Part shown: in pieces, positions 46,053-58,625 of the stretch | How positions within the stretch are numbered: the stretch's first letter is position 1 | Layout of the letters: each line of letters opens with the position of its first letter | Source of the DNA: Sophora flavescens | Taxonomy: Eukaryota; Streptophyta; Magnoliopsida; Fabales; Fabaceae | Direction of reading: 5' to 3' | Length of the DNA stretch: 64,000 nucleotides | NCBI GenBank assembly: GCA_030762895.1 | Contig: CM061062.1 | Location: 134,895,104-134,959,103 of the forward strand | The notes under the pieces: generated by a model | Told to the model about the DNA's origin: nothing | The model's input: the letters and a program-made list of their open reading frames with translations, nothing else | Databases searched by the model: none | Program-made: the position numbers and the translations under genes

Positions 46053-48308
46053 CTTTATCAATTCAAATTTACATTTATGTTGTCAATTAAATCAGGACCA
46101 GCAATCATTAATAATATTTCTGATTTCCTTACATTTAATTAGGGTTAACATTTGATGGCCACTACAAGAAAATTGTTGATTAGCTTCGACAAATTTAGTA
46201 GCTAATTCATAGTTAATCTCTAGCAAACAAATTTAGCTACAGATTTGCTATGAAAAAGCTACAAAATTGGTGGTAGCATAATTTGAATGACAAATTAGAT
46301 AGGAAAAGTTTTCTAGCTAATTCATAGCTAATCTTAACTAAGTTCTAGCTACTTTGTAGCAAATCCCTAATACTTACATTGTTTCAAATTTGTTTTTCTC
46401 TAGCTAAAATAGCTACAATATTGTTAGCAATTTTGCGGCCAATTTATAGCTAAATTTCATCGCGGTTATGTAATTATTTCCTAGCTAATTCAAAAAAAAA
46501 AAAAAATAATAACTCACTAAATTGATCCCAAACACATGTTCTATGAACCAATTTAGTGACTAATATTAGTTAGCCTTGACAGTTGGGCGGGTTTTCGCTT
46601 CCTCGTCCTCCCTCCCAACTCTTTATACTTTTCAAAAACTTTTTATCGTTTATGAAAATGTGATTTTTTACTACAAGTCTTTTTTTAAAAAATTCGAAGA
46701 AATATAACTTGAAACAATAAGAAAAATTAAGAATAACTACCTACTAAATAAAGAATCAAAAGTGTATCAAAATATCATATCCAACGAAGCCACCAATATG
46801 GAAGGACATGAAAATAAGAATAGGATATAACCCATAATACGACTATATGAAACCAATTTACTGATGCAATTAGAAGGGAAAAATAGTTCTGCATATCACC
46901 AAAAAAAATAAAAAATAGTTCTGCATCCTTAATTAAGAATGAACCAATATTGATCAGCATAGAGTTTATTACCAAACAACACCTTCTCCTTACAATGTCC
47001 AGCTATTTATAACCACATCCCCTAATCTGTTTATGCCTTTCCTTTTCTTACCAAAATCAGCACACTCATACTAATAACACCAACCTTACACACTTGATGT
47101 CAAGGTAACACTTGAGAGCATGGAACAACAAGATAGCAAAATATTCTCCATCATTTTTAAAGAATACAAAGAGCTGCTAAAATGAATCAGTACCCAAGAA
47201 ATGAAGAAAAACAAAAAGAATAGAGACCAACTTTCAACAAAGTCATTTTCACCTTAAGAAATAGGCACACTGTCACTAGCTATGCCACAAAAAATAAAGC
47301 AATCAGGATATGTTAAACCTATGCTATCAGGCATCCATGCTAGACATGTCCAAAAGGCAAACACATTTTAGAAGCTTGGTGAAGCTCTCTCTGGATTCAT
47401 CATTGTAATTTGGAAGCACTTGCTAATAATTGCAAGCTGAAAGCCTCATTTATATATTTAGAACCACAGTTCACCCTAGAAGCTATATCCTCTCTATCTC
47501 TATGATTTGTATTTATGCTCTAAATCCTCAAAAAAAGGAAGCTTGCCTAGTTCCTACCCTTTTCCAAATTCTTTTAAAAAGTAAATGGTACAATAATATC
47601 CTTGCCTGTAATCACTATATCGCTTAAGTTCTGTCCATAAATCAAGCTGCAATATCTTGTGCCCGGAACATCAATTCTTCGACCATAAGAAGGGGGGATC
47701 CACTACACTCCATTTTTCATAACCCTGAAATGAAATAAAATAAAAACACATGTAAAATCGTAAAGGGTGACCAAAATTGGTGCTTTAGTAAACATTGTTC
47801 ATTGGAAGTTTCCTTCTGTGGGATGTAGAAAAATCATATAATACACACTTTTAAGCTGTAGAGGACTGACATAAAGGAATCAAAGAATTGAGTCTAGCAA
47901 CTCCTACACACTTGAAGTTATCAACACACAGAACAAGCACAATAAGCACAATAGGTTGCCAAGAGATTGTCATGGCGATAAATGAACTGCCAATAAGAAT
48001 CACAAGTTAAATGCTATAAAGATCCTAAAAAACACAAACTAGTTAGAGTACATCAAAATACAACTTGAAATTCTCTTCTTTACTCTATGTAGTCCTTCGA
48101 ATAACAAGCCAAGGTAAAAACAGAATTTTTTGGCAAAGTTCCTAACTTCCTATAATAATTAGTTAACGAAGCACCATTCTATGCCATGTACCTTGCAGAT
48201 TTCCATCGGTTGGCATCGTTGCTTGATTTTCCCATTTGTGCCAACTATAGATCTACAAACATAACAAAGAGAAAGAAAGGAGAAATTAACACTTCTCCCA
48301 AGCTGCAT

Positions 48309-48674
48309 AAAACACTTTGCTAACTAGTGTTAATAAGTAAGACTTTCGCCAAGCTGCATAAAGCACTGTTGCAGCACCAGACTTGCAAATTCCAACCTGT
48401 AACCAAGCCTTAGTTTAGTAAGAAAAGTAGGCATGCCACTAGAACCATGTTTTTCACCATAAAAAACAAGAATGAAATACTCAATAGGTATAAAACACTT
48501 TGCTAACTAGTGTTAATAAGTAAGACTGTCGCCAAGCTACATAAAGCACTGTTGCAGCACCAGACTTGCAAATTCCAACCTGTAACCAAGCCGTAGTTTA
48601 GTAAGAAAAGTAGTCATGCCACTAGAACCATGTTTTTCACCATAAAAAGCAAGAATGAAATACTCAATACGTAT
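48309..48674. repeat. 183-bp tandem duplication
   Basis: The segment beginning AACACTTTGCTAACTAGTG at 48311 recurs at 48494 with only a few differences (for example GCCTTAGTTT against GCCGTAGTTT). Two copies, inside the CACTA element. Confidence 0.9.
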
Positions 48675-49439
48675 AGGACAGGTGCATCCAAAAACTGAAG
48701 CATATCATTTGGTAAAACTTGGAAGATCATGTTCTTATCAAATGCTATAAGGTTGAAAAGAGAAATTAATAATTTATAAATTAATATTCACTTTAACGTT
48801 AACATTCTTCAATCTTGACAACAAACTTGCACCATAACAAAGTCACCTTACACTAAATGATATGCACACAACTACTAACCAGCATGAAACCATAAAATTA
48901 AGCAATGCCATAGCAGTATTCAATTTTTTTCATTCAATTAAGAGTTTTATCAAACAGGTTATACACATTTTTTTACAGTCCCATAAGCCCAAGAGTATCA
49001 AGCATCATTGGTACCAATTCAAGAATGACAAGAATCAAAGCTCAAAATTAAGATGCCAAAGAGGTTTAGGTTTTCCATTCTTCAACAAAACCCATAAAGC
49101 TCAATTTAAATCACTAAACTGCAACTCTACAAGCACCAACCACTTCTTTTTCGCAATTGTTCATAAAATCGCAACAAAAACCATCCCTAGAAGATTGTTC
49201 TCCGAAGGAGATGGTTACACCCTCCAAATTTTCACCTTGTGATTTATTCACCTTGGGCTTTGGCCATGACCCGAACCTTTCGACCCTACGTGGGGCTTGG
49301 CACGATTGAATTGGTTGAAGCCATTCGATCAAAACAAAACAAAAGCTTCAATTTGAATATGAATTCACTAGTGAAAACGAGAAATTTGAGAGAAATACGA
49401 AGAAGAGCGTTGAATTTTGAAGAGAAGAGTGAGTAGAGG

Positions 49440-49666
49440 TAGGAGCTGTGAGAGAGAGAACTGAGAGCGAGGGTGAGAGAAGAAAGAGTGAGAAAGAGTT
49501 TATAAATTAGTTTTAAGTAAAGAAAAGATAATATGGTAGTTTTTATTTGTTTTTAGAGAAGATAATACAGTAGTTAGTAGCTAATATGTAATTAATTAAC
49601 TTCAAACTAACTGCTAATTTTATTTCTAGGTAAAGTTAGTAGGAAAAGACAAAAAATCTTGTAGTG
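49440..49666. repeat. Internal CACTA right terminus
   Basis: It ends ACAAAAAATCTTGTAGTG (49666) and has the same GAGAGAG leader and AATTAATTAACTTCAAACTA / ACTGCTAATTTTAT subterminal text as the outer right end at 51690-51815. The two are direct, diverged repeats of each other. Confidence 0.8.
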
Positions 49667-52153
49667 ACCTCAATTTCTACTGTAAAGAAAAGGACAAATT
49701 GCAAAGCAAAGACGAGGACCACAACCAAAGGACTATAATAACCCCACCATCCAATGAACCAAATCTTGCTGAAGCTCCATAGAAGAAAACGAAAAGCATT
49801 AACAAGGGGACAAATTACCACCCAGGGAAGAAACCAATAGAGCCTTGGTTGCACTAGCAGCCCAGACAAAGATTTCAGCACATACCAAAAGATAGTCTTA
49901 CAAATGAATTCAAACACATTTCACACTTAAAATATAAGCTTAAGGGGAAAACATTGAATCATGTTGTTCCAGAAGATTGGACTAAACTCTAATACTTTCT
50001 CTTTTCCAATTGATATCTAGATATAGTGAACTAAAAATTAACATAAGCTTCACTAAGTTCCAGAACTGGACACAGACAAAAAAAGCAAAAACTAACATAA
50101 ATATATGGAACCTCTTATCATAAATTATACTATTTGAAAACCATTGGAAAAGAGGTAATAAATATATGAAATTGCTTTATATAGTATAATGTGGTAGAAT
50201 ATAGATACCGGTATAGCCAATATAGTGTGGTAAAATGCTTTAATTATTATCCTAGAGAACTATTCCAGGTAGTAACAAGTCAAGAACACAGCTTGGAGAA
50301 ACTATACCTTGAAATTGATTTGATTAATTTACCAATTATATATACCTCCAAGATATGGCTTTCAGAAAATGAGGCTTCTCCAAGATGCCCAACCTGTAAA
50401 AACATCAGAGATACGTTGATAGCATTTTTATATAGGAAATATTCTAATGTGATCTAGGAATAATAGTTTGAAGGGTTATGATTAGATATAAAATTAATTA
50501 ACATCTAAATTTAGTCAAACCAAGTGTAAACTGAAATGAAAAATATATTACAACCAAAATATATTGTAAGACAAGGCATGTTGAACATGCTCGAAACAAA
50601 TTGCAAGACCTTGAGGCATTGTGCCTTTACCTGGAAAACAAGGAGCTTATTCAAATCAGCAACATATCTCTGTGCAACCACTTGCCCCGGAATATGAAAA
50701 CATGAAACCAAAAAAAGAAGTGTTAAAAGGAAGTAAGCTTAATAATAATATATGTTTGTCATTGCTTATTTACATAAGTAAGATGTAATATACATGATAG
50801 ACATTAAAAGCCATTATATTTAACTATCATTGAAAGAACTGTCATATAATTGAAGGATTAGAATCCATGATGTTCGGTTGAAATGTTTTTCTTTTGCATT
50901 CCGTTTGTTTAATTTATTATTTATCAAGTGAAGTTTCATTTATCTTTGTATAGATTATTAGATAATGTTGTTCATTTAGACATATGATATGTTCTGTTTT
51001 CACTTCCCACCATAATAATATTAATAGTTACTTCTTATTTTATCAAACACTGTTATCTAGCAACATTGACTCAGACATTTTATCAAACACATTGAAGATG
51101 AAAATTACCAAAAGATATCCAATAGATTTCCAGCAACAAAACCATGTGAGAATTAACAAAAGATCGAAAACCAAAAATCAACAAGCAAAAATCCATAGTT
51201 AATAGTGCCTGATAACTTTGAAGAGCAGAAAATCAAAATGACTGAAACAAAAACTATTTGATTCTCGTAAAATTAAAATTCAAAGAGTACCTAGCTCGCG
51301 AATTTGAGATTTCTATGCCTCACATCAGAAATCAACATTGCGACATTAATGGTTCTCAGAATGATCAGCGAATGAAAAAAGAAATGAGCAAAGAAAAATT
51401 GAGAATTGGAGCATTACCGTTTCAGAGAAGAAGCAAGAAGTTGAATCTGCATTTGTTTCCTGGAAGCGAAAATCCGAAGCTCGAATACGTGAAAACCAAT
51501 TACACGATGAAGCTTTTTTGAATTCACCTTCAAATCGCAGATCCAGAGAAAGCGTGGAGAGAGAGAGAGTTTGGTTCATGCCATTGTGGCCCAAGAGAGA
51601 ATGTTATATTTGGCCCATAAAGAAAACAAACTTGAGTTTACCGAAAAAAGAAAAAAAAAAGCTTGATTGAGAGAGAGTTTTAAGCAATAGTTAATACGGC
51701 AGTTTTACGTGAGATAAGAAATATGACAGTTAAAATACAGTTAATTAATTTCAAATTAGCTACTAATTTTATTGGTAGGTAAAATTAGTAGCAAAAACAA
51801 AAAATTCTTGTAGTGGCAATTCTATTTTGAAAAGAGCTACACATTACATTCATTATAAATTATTACTATAGACATTGGCACAATTGCCACATCATATTGA
51901 ATTATCTTCTTTGCTTTCTTGACGTGTATTAAATCCTACTCGAGGAGCAAATCAAAAGCAATAGTCCGATAATACTATCTCGTGGGAAGAGTTTCTGAAT
52001 TTGACACCGAGATGCACCATTCAAAAGTTGACGCTATGCAAGAAGGTCACACCAAGGTACCTTTTTATCTAGACGTTTTCTTATTGCTTCTTTGTTCGTT
52101 GGTTTATTTAGTACTTGACACTTTTCATTTTCGTGAATACATGTTTTTTTAAA

Positions 52154-52482
52154 GATATCGGATCAAGCTTCGAATAGTTGATGACACAGATTCAGCAGCA
52201 TGGTTGTCTACATCTCTAATTTTTTTTTCACTTTCAATGATTAAAAAAACACCCAATCATTTTAAATCATTTATATAATTGATATGTTTGTTCTTCTTAT
52301 CTCTCTAGAGCATCGAGACAAATGCACTACCGAAGGCTCTTTTTAAATTGGTTGACCAAACATTCGTCTTCAAGGTAGCGATTACGCCTTATTGGTATGG
52401 ACGAACACCATGCTATCATGTGAGAAATCTCATAAACGATACCGACCCCTTGGTAAGGTTCAGAGAGGCCAAGAGGCTAAAG
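52154..52482 (+). pseudogene. RPA70-like OB-fold fragment (Helitron-type cargo)
   Basis: Two exon-like pieces. From 52154: RIKLRIVDDTDSAAWLS, then a T-rich intron-like stretch, then 52307-52482: NALPKALFKLVDQTFVFKVA to PLVRFREAKRLK, followed by a GT. This matches the C-terminal DNA-binding OB domain of replication protein A large subunit, in the divergent form carried by plant Helitrons. An earlier exon at about 51960-52055 is possible. No Rep/helicase is present. With the Helitron-like 3' end at 56898 it suggests a Helitron remnant; a decayed host RPA copy is the alternative. Confidence 0.6.
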
Positions 52483-52837
52483 GTATAGTCCTAAATTCAA
52501 ATTGTGCAGCATGTTCAATGAATGCTTTAATTATACGTATCTTTTCTAAATTCAAATTGATAACTTAAACCTCCCTTTACCTCAATTTCTTTTAAATTAT
52601 TTTAACTTATTTAAAAATATACATTACTACTCTTTTAACCGTAATATATTATTATATTATTATAATAGGTATTCATAGGTATATTATATAATTATTATAT
52701 ACATGTGTTATCTGTGTTATCAATTTACAATTTAGTAATTATCGTTTTACATTAGAATTATATTATCTAAAATGTGTATAGATTCAAATTGTAATCTATA
52801 TATATTTTTTAACCGGTTTTAACTATTTTATACGGGA

Positions 52838-52871
<34 letters not shown>

Positions 52872-54119
52872 TCTATATAATATTTTTATAATATTTTTAA
52901 CCGGTTTTAAATATTTCTTATAATATTTGGTAGATAAATAATTTTTTTTAAAAGTACATATATGAATACAATATTTATGTCACAATTGCACTTTTGGTCT
53001 CCCAAGTATTACTGTTGTGGAAATTTTACCTCCAGGTTCCAGTTGCATCAATTGGGTCCTCCAAATATCTCTTTGTTACATTTAGGTCCCTATATCACTG
53101 TGACATTCTATAACAACAAACAACATCCACATCAGCGTCACCCTATGTGTCACACTCATACCACGAAACAAGGGCTATTGGGCATGCATTTAGTTGTCCT
53201 TCAAGATGGAAACAGATTTATGCATTAAGCCGCAAAATTTGTCATAATTTGATATTCAATTTAATGCTTTTCATATTCAAAACGTCAGCAATTCAAAATC
53301 TGAAATTATGATGGCAATAATTATAAGAGATTATAATTCAAAACATCAACAATTCAAAATTAAGATATAAGCAAAACATCGACCTGATTTGAAATTTGAT
53401 TGCATATTAATTTAACACCGGATTCGAAAATCAAAATATATATGATTGCATTAATTTAATGTTGTATTATTTTATACAGTTTTTTCTAATTTTATGATTG
53501 CATTAAATATTCAAATTCAAAATATCAAAAATAATATTGGATTTTTTTTGCATTAAATATTAAAAATCAATCAAACTTAGTTCGAAATTGAAATTCATGA
53601 TTGGATTAATTTAATTCTGGATTATTTTATTTATTGTCAACTTTTAATACATCATGGACCTGATATTTGGTAGCCAACACTCTGATTGAAATCATATTTT
53701 ATGGCTTTCTAATAAGGACATGTAACCTACATCGTCGTATATAAGTGCCAAATAAATATATTTTGATTTTGATTGTATATTTAAATGATGTATTTTTAAT
53801 TAAATTTACTTTATGAAAATGTATACATCTTTTATTAAGAAAATATTAATGTTTACATAAATTTTTATTGTGTGTAATCTTTTTATAATAATGTATTTAT
53901 TTGTTTTGATTATAAATTAAATACCAATTTAGAAAAAAAATATTTCATCATATTATTGTATATAATTATAAATATAATTATTATAATAACATTAGTATTA
54001 ACCTTAATTAAAATATTATCGTTTCGTATTTGAATTTAATAATTTGGAATAGACATTTTAATGAAAGGTTATGAATTTATTAACATCTATATGAATTAAA
54101 AAGATATATCAAGTATTGA
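52483..54119. other. AT-rich sequence, no gene seen
   Basis: It contains an (AAT)n microsatellite at 52838-52871 and a dispersed-repeat-like passage at 52990-53170 (GGTCCTCCAAATATCTC, AGGTCCCTATATCAC). Nothing coding is recognised. Confidence 0.5.
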
Positions 54120-55830
54120 TATCAATTTGTGATGGGAATTTAAAATAGTTAACTTGCACAAAAATGAGGAGAAATAAATCAAGTAGCTTTTCAAGAGAGA
54201 ATAAAAATATGATACTAAATATATTTTCTATAAATGGTTAATTCACACCGAGAAAGGATGAGAAATAAATCGAACAAAATTTCAAAAGAGAATAAAAATA
54301 ATAATATGATTAATAATAAATATTTTTTTTTAAAATGATTAACTTGCATCGAAAAAAAAGGATAAATAAATCAAATAGACTTTGAAGAGATAAAAAATAA
54401 TATGACAATAAATAGATATTCTAAAATTGGTTAACTCGCATGAGGAAATAAGAGAAATAAATCAAATAGATTTTCAATAGAAAATAAAATAATAATTACA
54501 TAAAAATATTTTCTAAATCAGTGAAAAGAGAAGAAAATTAATAAATAGATTTTAAATAGAGAATAAAAATAATATGATAGATCAATATATTTGTTAAAAA
54601 ATGATAACTTCCACAGAAAAATAGGAGAAATAAATCAAAACATTTTTCATTAGGATTTTTTTCCATATGATAGATAAATATGTTTTCTAAAAATGGGTAA
54701 CTTGCACGGTGAAAGTATGAGACATAAATTAAATATATTTTCAGGAGAGATTTTTTTTTCATATCATAGGCAAGGTTTACAAAACCGGACCGGCCATCAA
54801 ACCGGTGAAGGCGGCGGTTCGAGGTTCAATGGTCCAACCGAGGTCGCACCGTGGTTGAACCGGTTATAATTAAATAATATTATTTTAATTTTTAATTTTT
54901 AATATAATATTTATAACAATATTAAACAAAAAAACAACATAACAACTAAAATTATATTAAGCACAATTTTTTTTATTTTGAAATTAAACTAAATAAATAT
55001 AAAGATATATGTTAAAATCATCTTCATAGGGAAAACCAACCCAAAATCTACAACCAGCCCACATATGTTAGAAAACAAAAGAATTGGTTTTGGCTAGGAT
55101 GATCCAAATCCTTTGATACTAATTTTTTTTTTTAGAAAACCGGTTCAGGCCGGTTCACTACCGGTTTTATCGGTTTTGAACCGGTTTTCCGGTTTTTGCA
55201 CCGGTTCACCGTAGGGTCGGTTTTGCTAGTTGACCGGACCTACCAAGGTCCCGGTTCCCGGTCGGACCGGCCGGTCCGGTTTTCAAAACCTTGATCATAG
55301 GTAACAATATTTTCTAAGAATTGTTAACTTGCACGGAAAATGAGAAGAAATAAATTAAATAGATTTTCAAAAGAGAAGAAAAATTTCATATGATTAGCAA
55401 CATATTATGAAGAGTTTAACATTATTGTTTATATAAATTAAATCGATAAATGATTAATTTGCTTGAAATGTAATTGTAGCTTTAAAAACATATAGATATT
55501 ATTAAATGTTCAACGAAGTATCATACCAATATAGTGGAAGAAGAAATAGTTAATGCTAATTTATAATTTTTCTTTGAAACAAAAAACAAATTCTATGTAT
55601 ATTGATGTTGATAGAAGTAACTAGAATATACCAATGTATTCATATAAAAAAAGAATATACCAAGGTATTTGCAGAAATGTCAGATATTATTATGATAGAG
55701 AAATATATTTGATTAAAATGGTTAACTTTGACAGGAAAAGAAGAGGAATAAATATAATATATTTTCAAAAGAGAATAAAAAATAGTATAATAGATAAATA
55801 TTCTAAAAATGGTTAACTCACGTCAGGCAA
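54120..55830. repeat. Imperfect AT-rich tandem array, unit about 90-105 bp
   Basis: Units start near GTTAACTTGCAC and continue GAGAAATAAATCAAATAGAT, then AGAGAATAAAAATAATATGA and ATATTTTCTAAAAATGG. Starts are visible near 54149, 54238, 54340, 54430, 54603, 54697, 55326, 55721 and 55811. The array is interrupted by the MITE at 54771-55293 and by unrelated text at 55400-55710. Copies are well diverged, so it is old. Confidence 0.7.
54771..55293. mobile_element. hAT-type MITE, 523 bp, perfect 8-bp TSD
   Basis: ATCATAGG occurs at 54763-54770 and at 55294-55301. The left end CAAGGTTTACAAAACCGGAC matches the reverse complement of the right end, CAAGGTTTTGAAAACCGGAC. The ends are GC-rich, built of CCGGTT words; the centre is AT-rich and non-coding. 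An 8-bp TSD and CA-starting inverted repeats indicate hAT. Confidence 0.85.
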
Positions 55831-56865
55831 AGAGGTGAAATAAATTACATTGAGCAATGAGACAACATTGACAAATAAATAAATCAACTTGAAATATAGC
55901 TTTTGCTTTGGAAATATATATTTACTATTAAATGTTTAGAGAAGTATATACTAAGGCAGGGGAAGAAAGAAACATCTTTTTGATTAATCACCATTTTTTA
56001 TGATGTTTATATACTTAATCTTTTTGTATTATCATTAAATTTTCTTGAGAATTAAAATAATTTTTAAAATAACAATATTCTTCCTTTACTTTTTTTTTCC
56101 CAAAAGAATGCTAACATTTTTTATATCTACCTTTTAATATTACATAAATATTATGATATTCCACCTGCTTCACACATGTAACACGTTATAGTTCATATTT
56201 ACAAGATAACATGCGTCGATGGTATAATTTCAAATTACTTTTAGATTATGAAATTATAAAATTAAATACATATTTCGCTAATAAAAATAATATGTAAGTA
56301 AAGAATTTACAATCTCCATAACATATCAACAGCAGATTCCATTTATAGCCTTAAAATGAACCTTGGACAACTATTGGACATGAGTTTCTCAGTGTCATCA
56401 ACAACATCAACAAGTGAAACATCAATTAAAGTTGTAAGTAATTTCCTTATTTCAATGATCTCCAATTAATATATAAGATAAGATTATTTCCTTATTTCAA
56501 TAATCTCCAATTAATACATGCAATTTGAAATTTAAGAAGCATTTGAAATTTGAAAAAACATTGGGAAGTGGAAAGATGTTATTTAAGATGAGGCATTAAC
56601 TTATTTATTAAAAAATATATTAAATTAAATTTTAAATGAAATTACCAAAATGACCTGCTTTTTATAGGAAAAAATGTCTTAGCAAATACTACTTTATATG
56701 TATAAGATAATAGTTATTAAGTTAATATATGTTACACTTTGTAATCGATAGTTCAAACTAAATAAATTTTTAACAACTTTTGGTATATAATTACCCACAA
56801 AATAAATTAAAAAAATATAAAATCAATTATTACATATTTTTTTATGAAATCCTAAAAATTACCAT
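55831..56865. other. AT-rich sequence, no gene seen
   Basis: Continuation of AT-rich text between the tandem array and the Helitron-like end. A near-repeat, ATTTCCTTATTTCAATAATC / TCCAATTAATA, occurs twice at 56440-56520. No coding signal. Confidence 0.45.
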
Positions 56866-56898
56866 ATTACTCGTGCATGGCACAGGTCCATATACTAG
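56866..56898 (+). other. Helitron-like 3' terminus
   Basis: A small hairpin (GTGC-ATG-GCAC, at about 56873-56883) is followed by a short spacer and CTAG (56895-56898), then T. Helitrons end with a hairpin about 10 bp before CTRR and insert between A and T. The stem is short and may be mutated; the 5' TC end was not identified. Confidence 0.5.
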
Positions 56899-57329
56899 TA
56901 TTATTATTTTTGTTTAACTATTCTAGGTTAATATATTTTCTTTTTTTGGTTTACAATCAACATATTTTCACATGTTGATGTTTTCCAAGAAAAATATTAA
57001 AATTATATTATTATTTTTAAAATAAAACTATATTCAGTTGTATAATAGGAAAAAAATTGAAGACAGTAAAAAAAAACATTTCAACAAGTTTGTTAAATAA
57101 AGCATCAAATATTATTAATACAAACAAATAATTTCGTACCCTTTTTCGTAATTTATTATGTAAAAGTGATTTTTTTGCACCACCCAAATAAAATAGATTA
57201 TCTTAAAATCGTTTTTCAGCAAACATACTCAAACAAAAATAGATTCTGATTATAATAGATTATCACAATAATCACAATACGTTCACCTGTCCCCTTCTGT
57301 GCTATCATAGATGGTTTATCAAAGTTATG
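56899..57329. other. AT-rich intergenic, no gene seen
   Basis: Only poly(A)/poly(T)-rich text; no recognisable feature. Confidence 0.5.
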
Positions 57330-57990
57330 ATAGCCCATGAAGAGTAACCTCATTCCCCACACAAGCACTACAACTTTCCCACTACACCCACTAGAGAACT
57401 CTTTAGTTCAACATGATCTACGAATTCTGAAAGCACTCCTAGATAAGGAAGGGAATGGTCGTGGTAAGCTCCTCTAAGTGCCGACTTGAATCGTAAAATG
57501 TCATGAAGACCGAGTTCCGTGTCTTGAATATTCACCATGTCCACTAAGTTGCATATTGGTCCTTGGTCAAGCCACTTGCCCAACTCTCTCTTTTAACTGA
57601 GCCAAAAAGCTAGTTCATCTTTGGCAATAGAGTTCAACGTGTGCGATCCTTTTGTTCTGACATTTTGCAACATATTACCATGGGTCACGTACTTGTTATG
57701 TTCCACAATTTTTCCTTGTTATGCAAGAGTTGCCAGACATACTTCCCCAGTAAAGGGACGTTTTGCAACCAAAATAAACAAACACTCAGACCACCATGTT
57801 TTTTTTGGTCTTGTAATTATATCCCATTTAGGCAAGTGCATGCCTCCGTTCTAGTCATTTTGCTAAATGAAGTTACGAAGCTTGGTGTTAACTTTATCAA
57901 AGACGAAATCAAAATTCTCCTTTTGGCTCTACTGCCTCTACCCTTAAAAATAGGGGAAAGTAAGATATATCAATATTAGAAGTAAATCGA
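57330..57990 (-). pseudogene. LINE fragment (RT end and start of zf-RVT region)
   Basis: On the minus strand from about 57860 downwards: WDIITRPKK (RT C-terminal motif), then text corresponding to NMLQNVRTKGSHTLNSIAKD, then GKWLDQGPICNLVDMVNIQD (57583 down). This is the region between reverse transcriptase and the zinc-binding domain of plant L1-type LINEs. Several stops and frame changes are present. Neither a catalytic RT motif nor a poly(A) tail is seen. It ends near 57330. Confidence 0.65.
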
Positions 57991-58127
57991 ATGGTCGAGA
58001 TGATGGTAAATTTTTCTTTCTTAGAACCTGACAAGCTTCTTGAGCCAATGACCCTAGATTTAGCTAAATTCACACAAGTGTTTTTTTACGTTAGTTAAAA
58101 TTGATTTTTTACATCAGAATACCGACT

Positions 58128-58390
58128 GACGTAAATACAGCTGACGTTAATAGTTAATATTTTAACGTCAGTTGAGAACTGACGTTAAATATAAAACTAT
58201 TAACGTCAGTTCTTTAACACAACTGACGTTAATTTTGTTAAAACTAAAGTCAGTTGTTATAAAGAACTGACGTTAAAGGTTTTAATTTTAACGTCAGTTG
58301 TTTATTACAACTGACGTTAATAGTGTACTGTATATTTTATAAAATACTATTAACGTCAGTTGTTTGATACAACTGACGTTAATAGATTTT
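58128..58390. repeat. Left subterminal hairpin array
   Basis: About ten copies of AACTGACGTTAA or its complement TTAACGTCAGTT occur in alternating orientation, so that neighbouring copies can pair. Examples are the pairs at about 58162/58177, 58200/58221 and 58350/58370. The core TGACG/CGTCA occurs in each. Confidence 0.88.
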
Positions 58391-58554
58391 TTTTTAAATT
58401 CAGTTTTAAAATATCACTCCTCACCTATCCCTCGCACTCAAGTAAATATCCCAAGAATACGTAATATCACACACATTACGAATTGCAAAGGAAAAATGAA
58501 ACAATGGGGGACTTAAAACCAAAACCCATGTATAGGAAAAACATAACTATCTAC

Positions 58555-58556
58555 AA

Positions 58557-58623
<67 letters not shown>

Positions 58624-58625
58624 AA
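58555..58625. repeat. (AT)n microsatellite
   Basis: About 30 uninterrupted AT units from 58558 to about 58610, then a short break and further ATAT to 58623. Confidence 0.95.

Larger units (their letters stand above)
46160..51815. mobile_element. CACTA (En/Spm) element, 5.66 kb, with two right ends
   Basis: Left end CACTACAAGAAAATTG (46160); right end ...ATTCTTGTAGTG (51815); a second right end ...ATCTTGTAGTG at 49666. The subterminal zones repeat TTAGTAGCTAAT and AGCTAATTCATAGCTA words, as CACTA elements do. No TNP2 or TNPA coding sequence is recognisable. Inside are AT-rich text, a tandem duplication (48309-48674) and short minus-strand open stretches near 49114-49332 that could be a captured gene fragment. 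Flanking triplets (GGC left, GCA right) do not form a clear 3-bp duplication. Confidence 0.75.
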
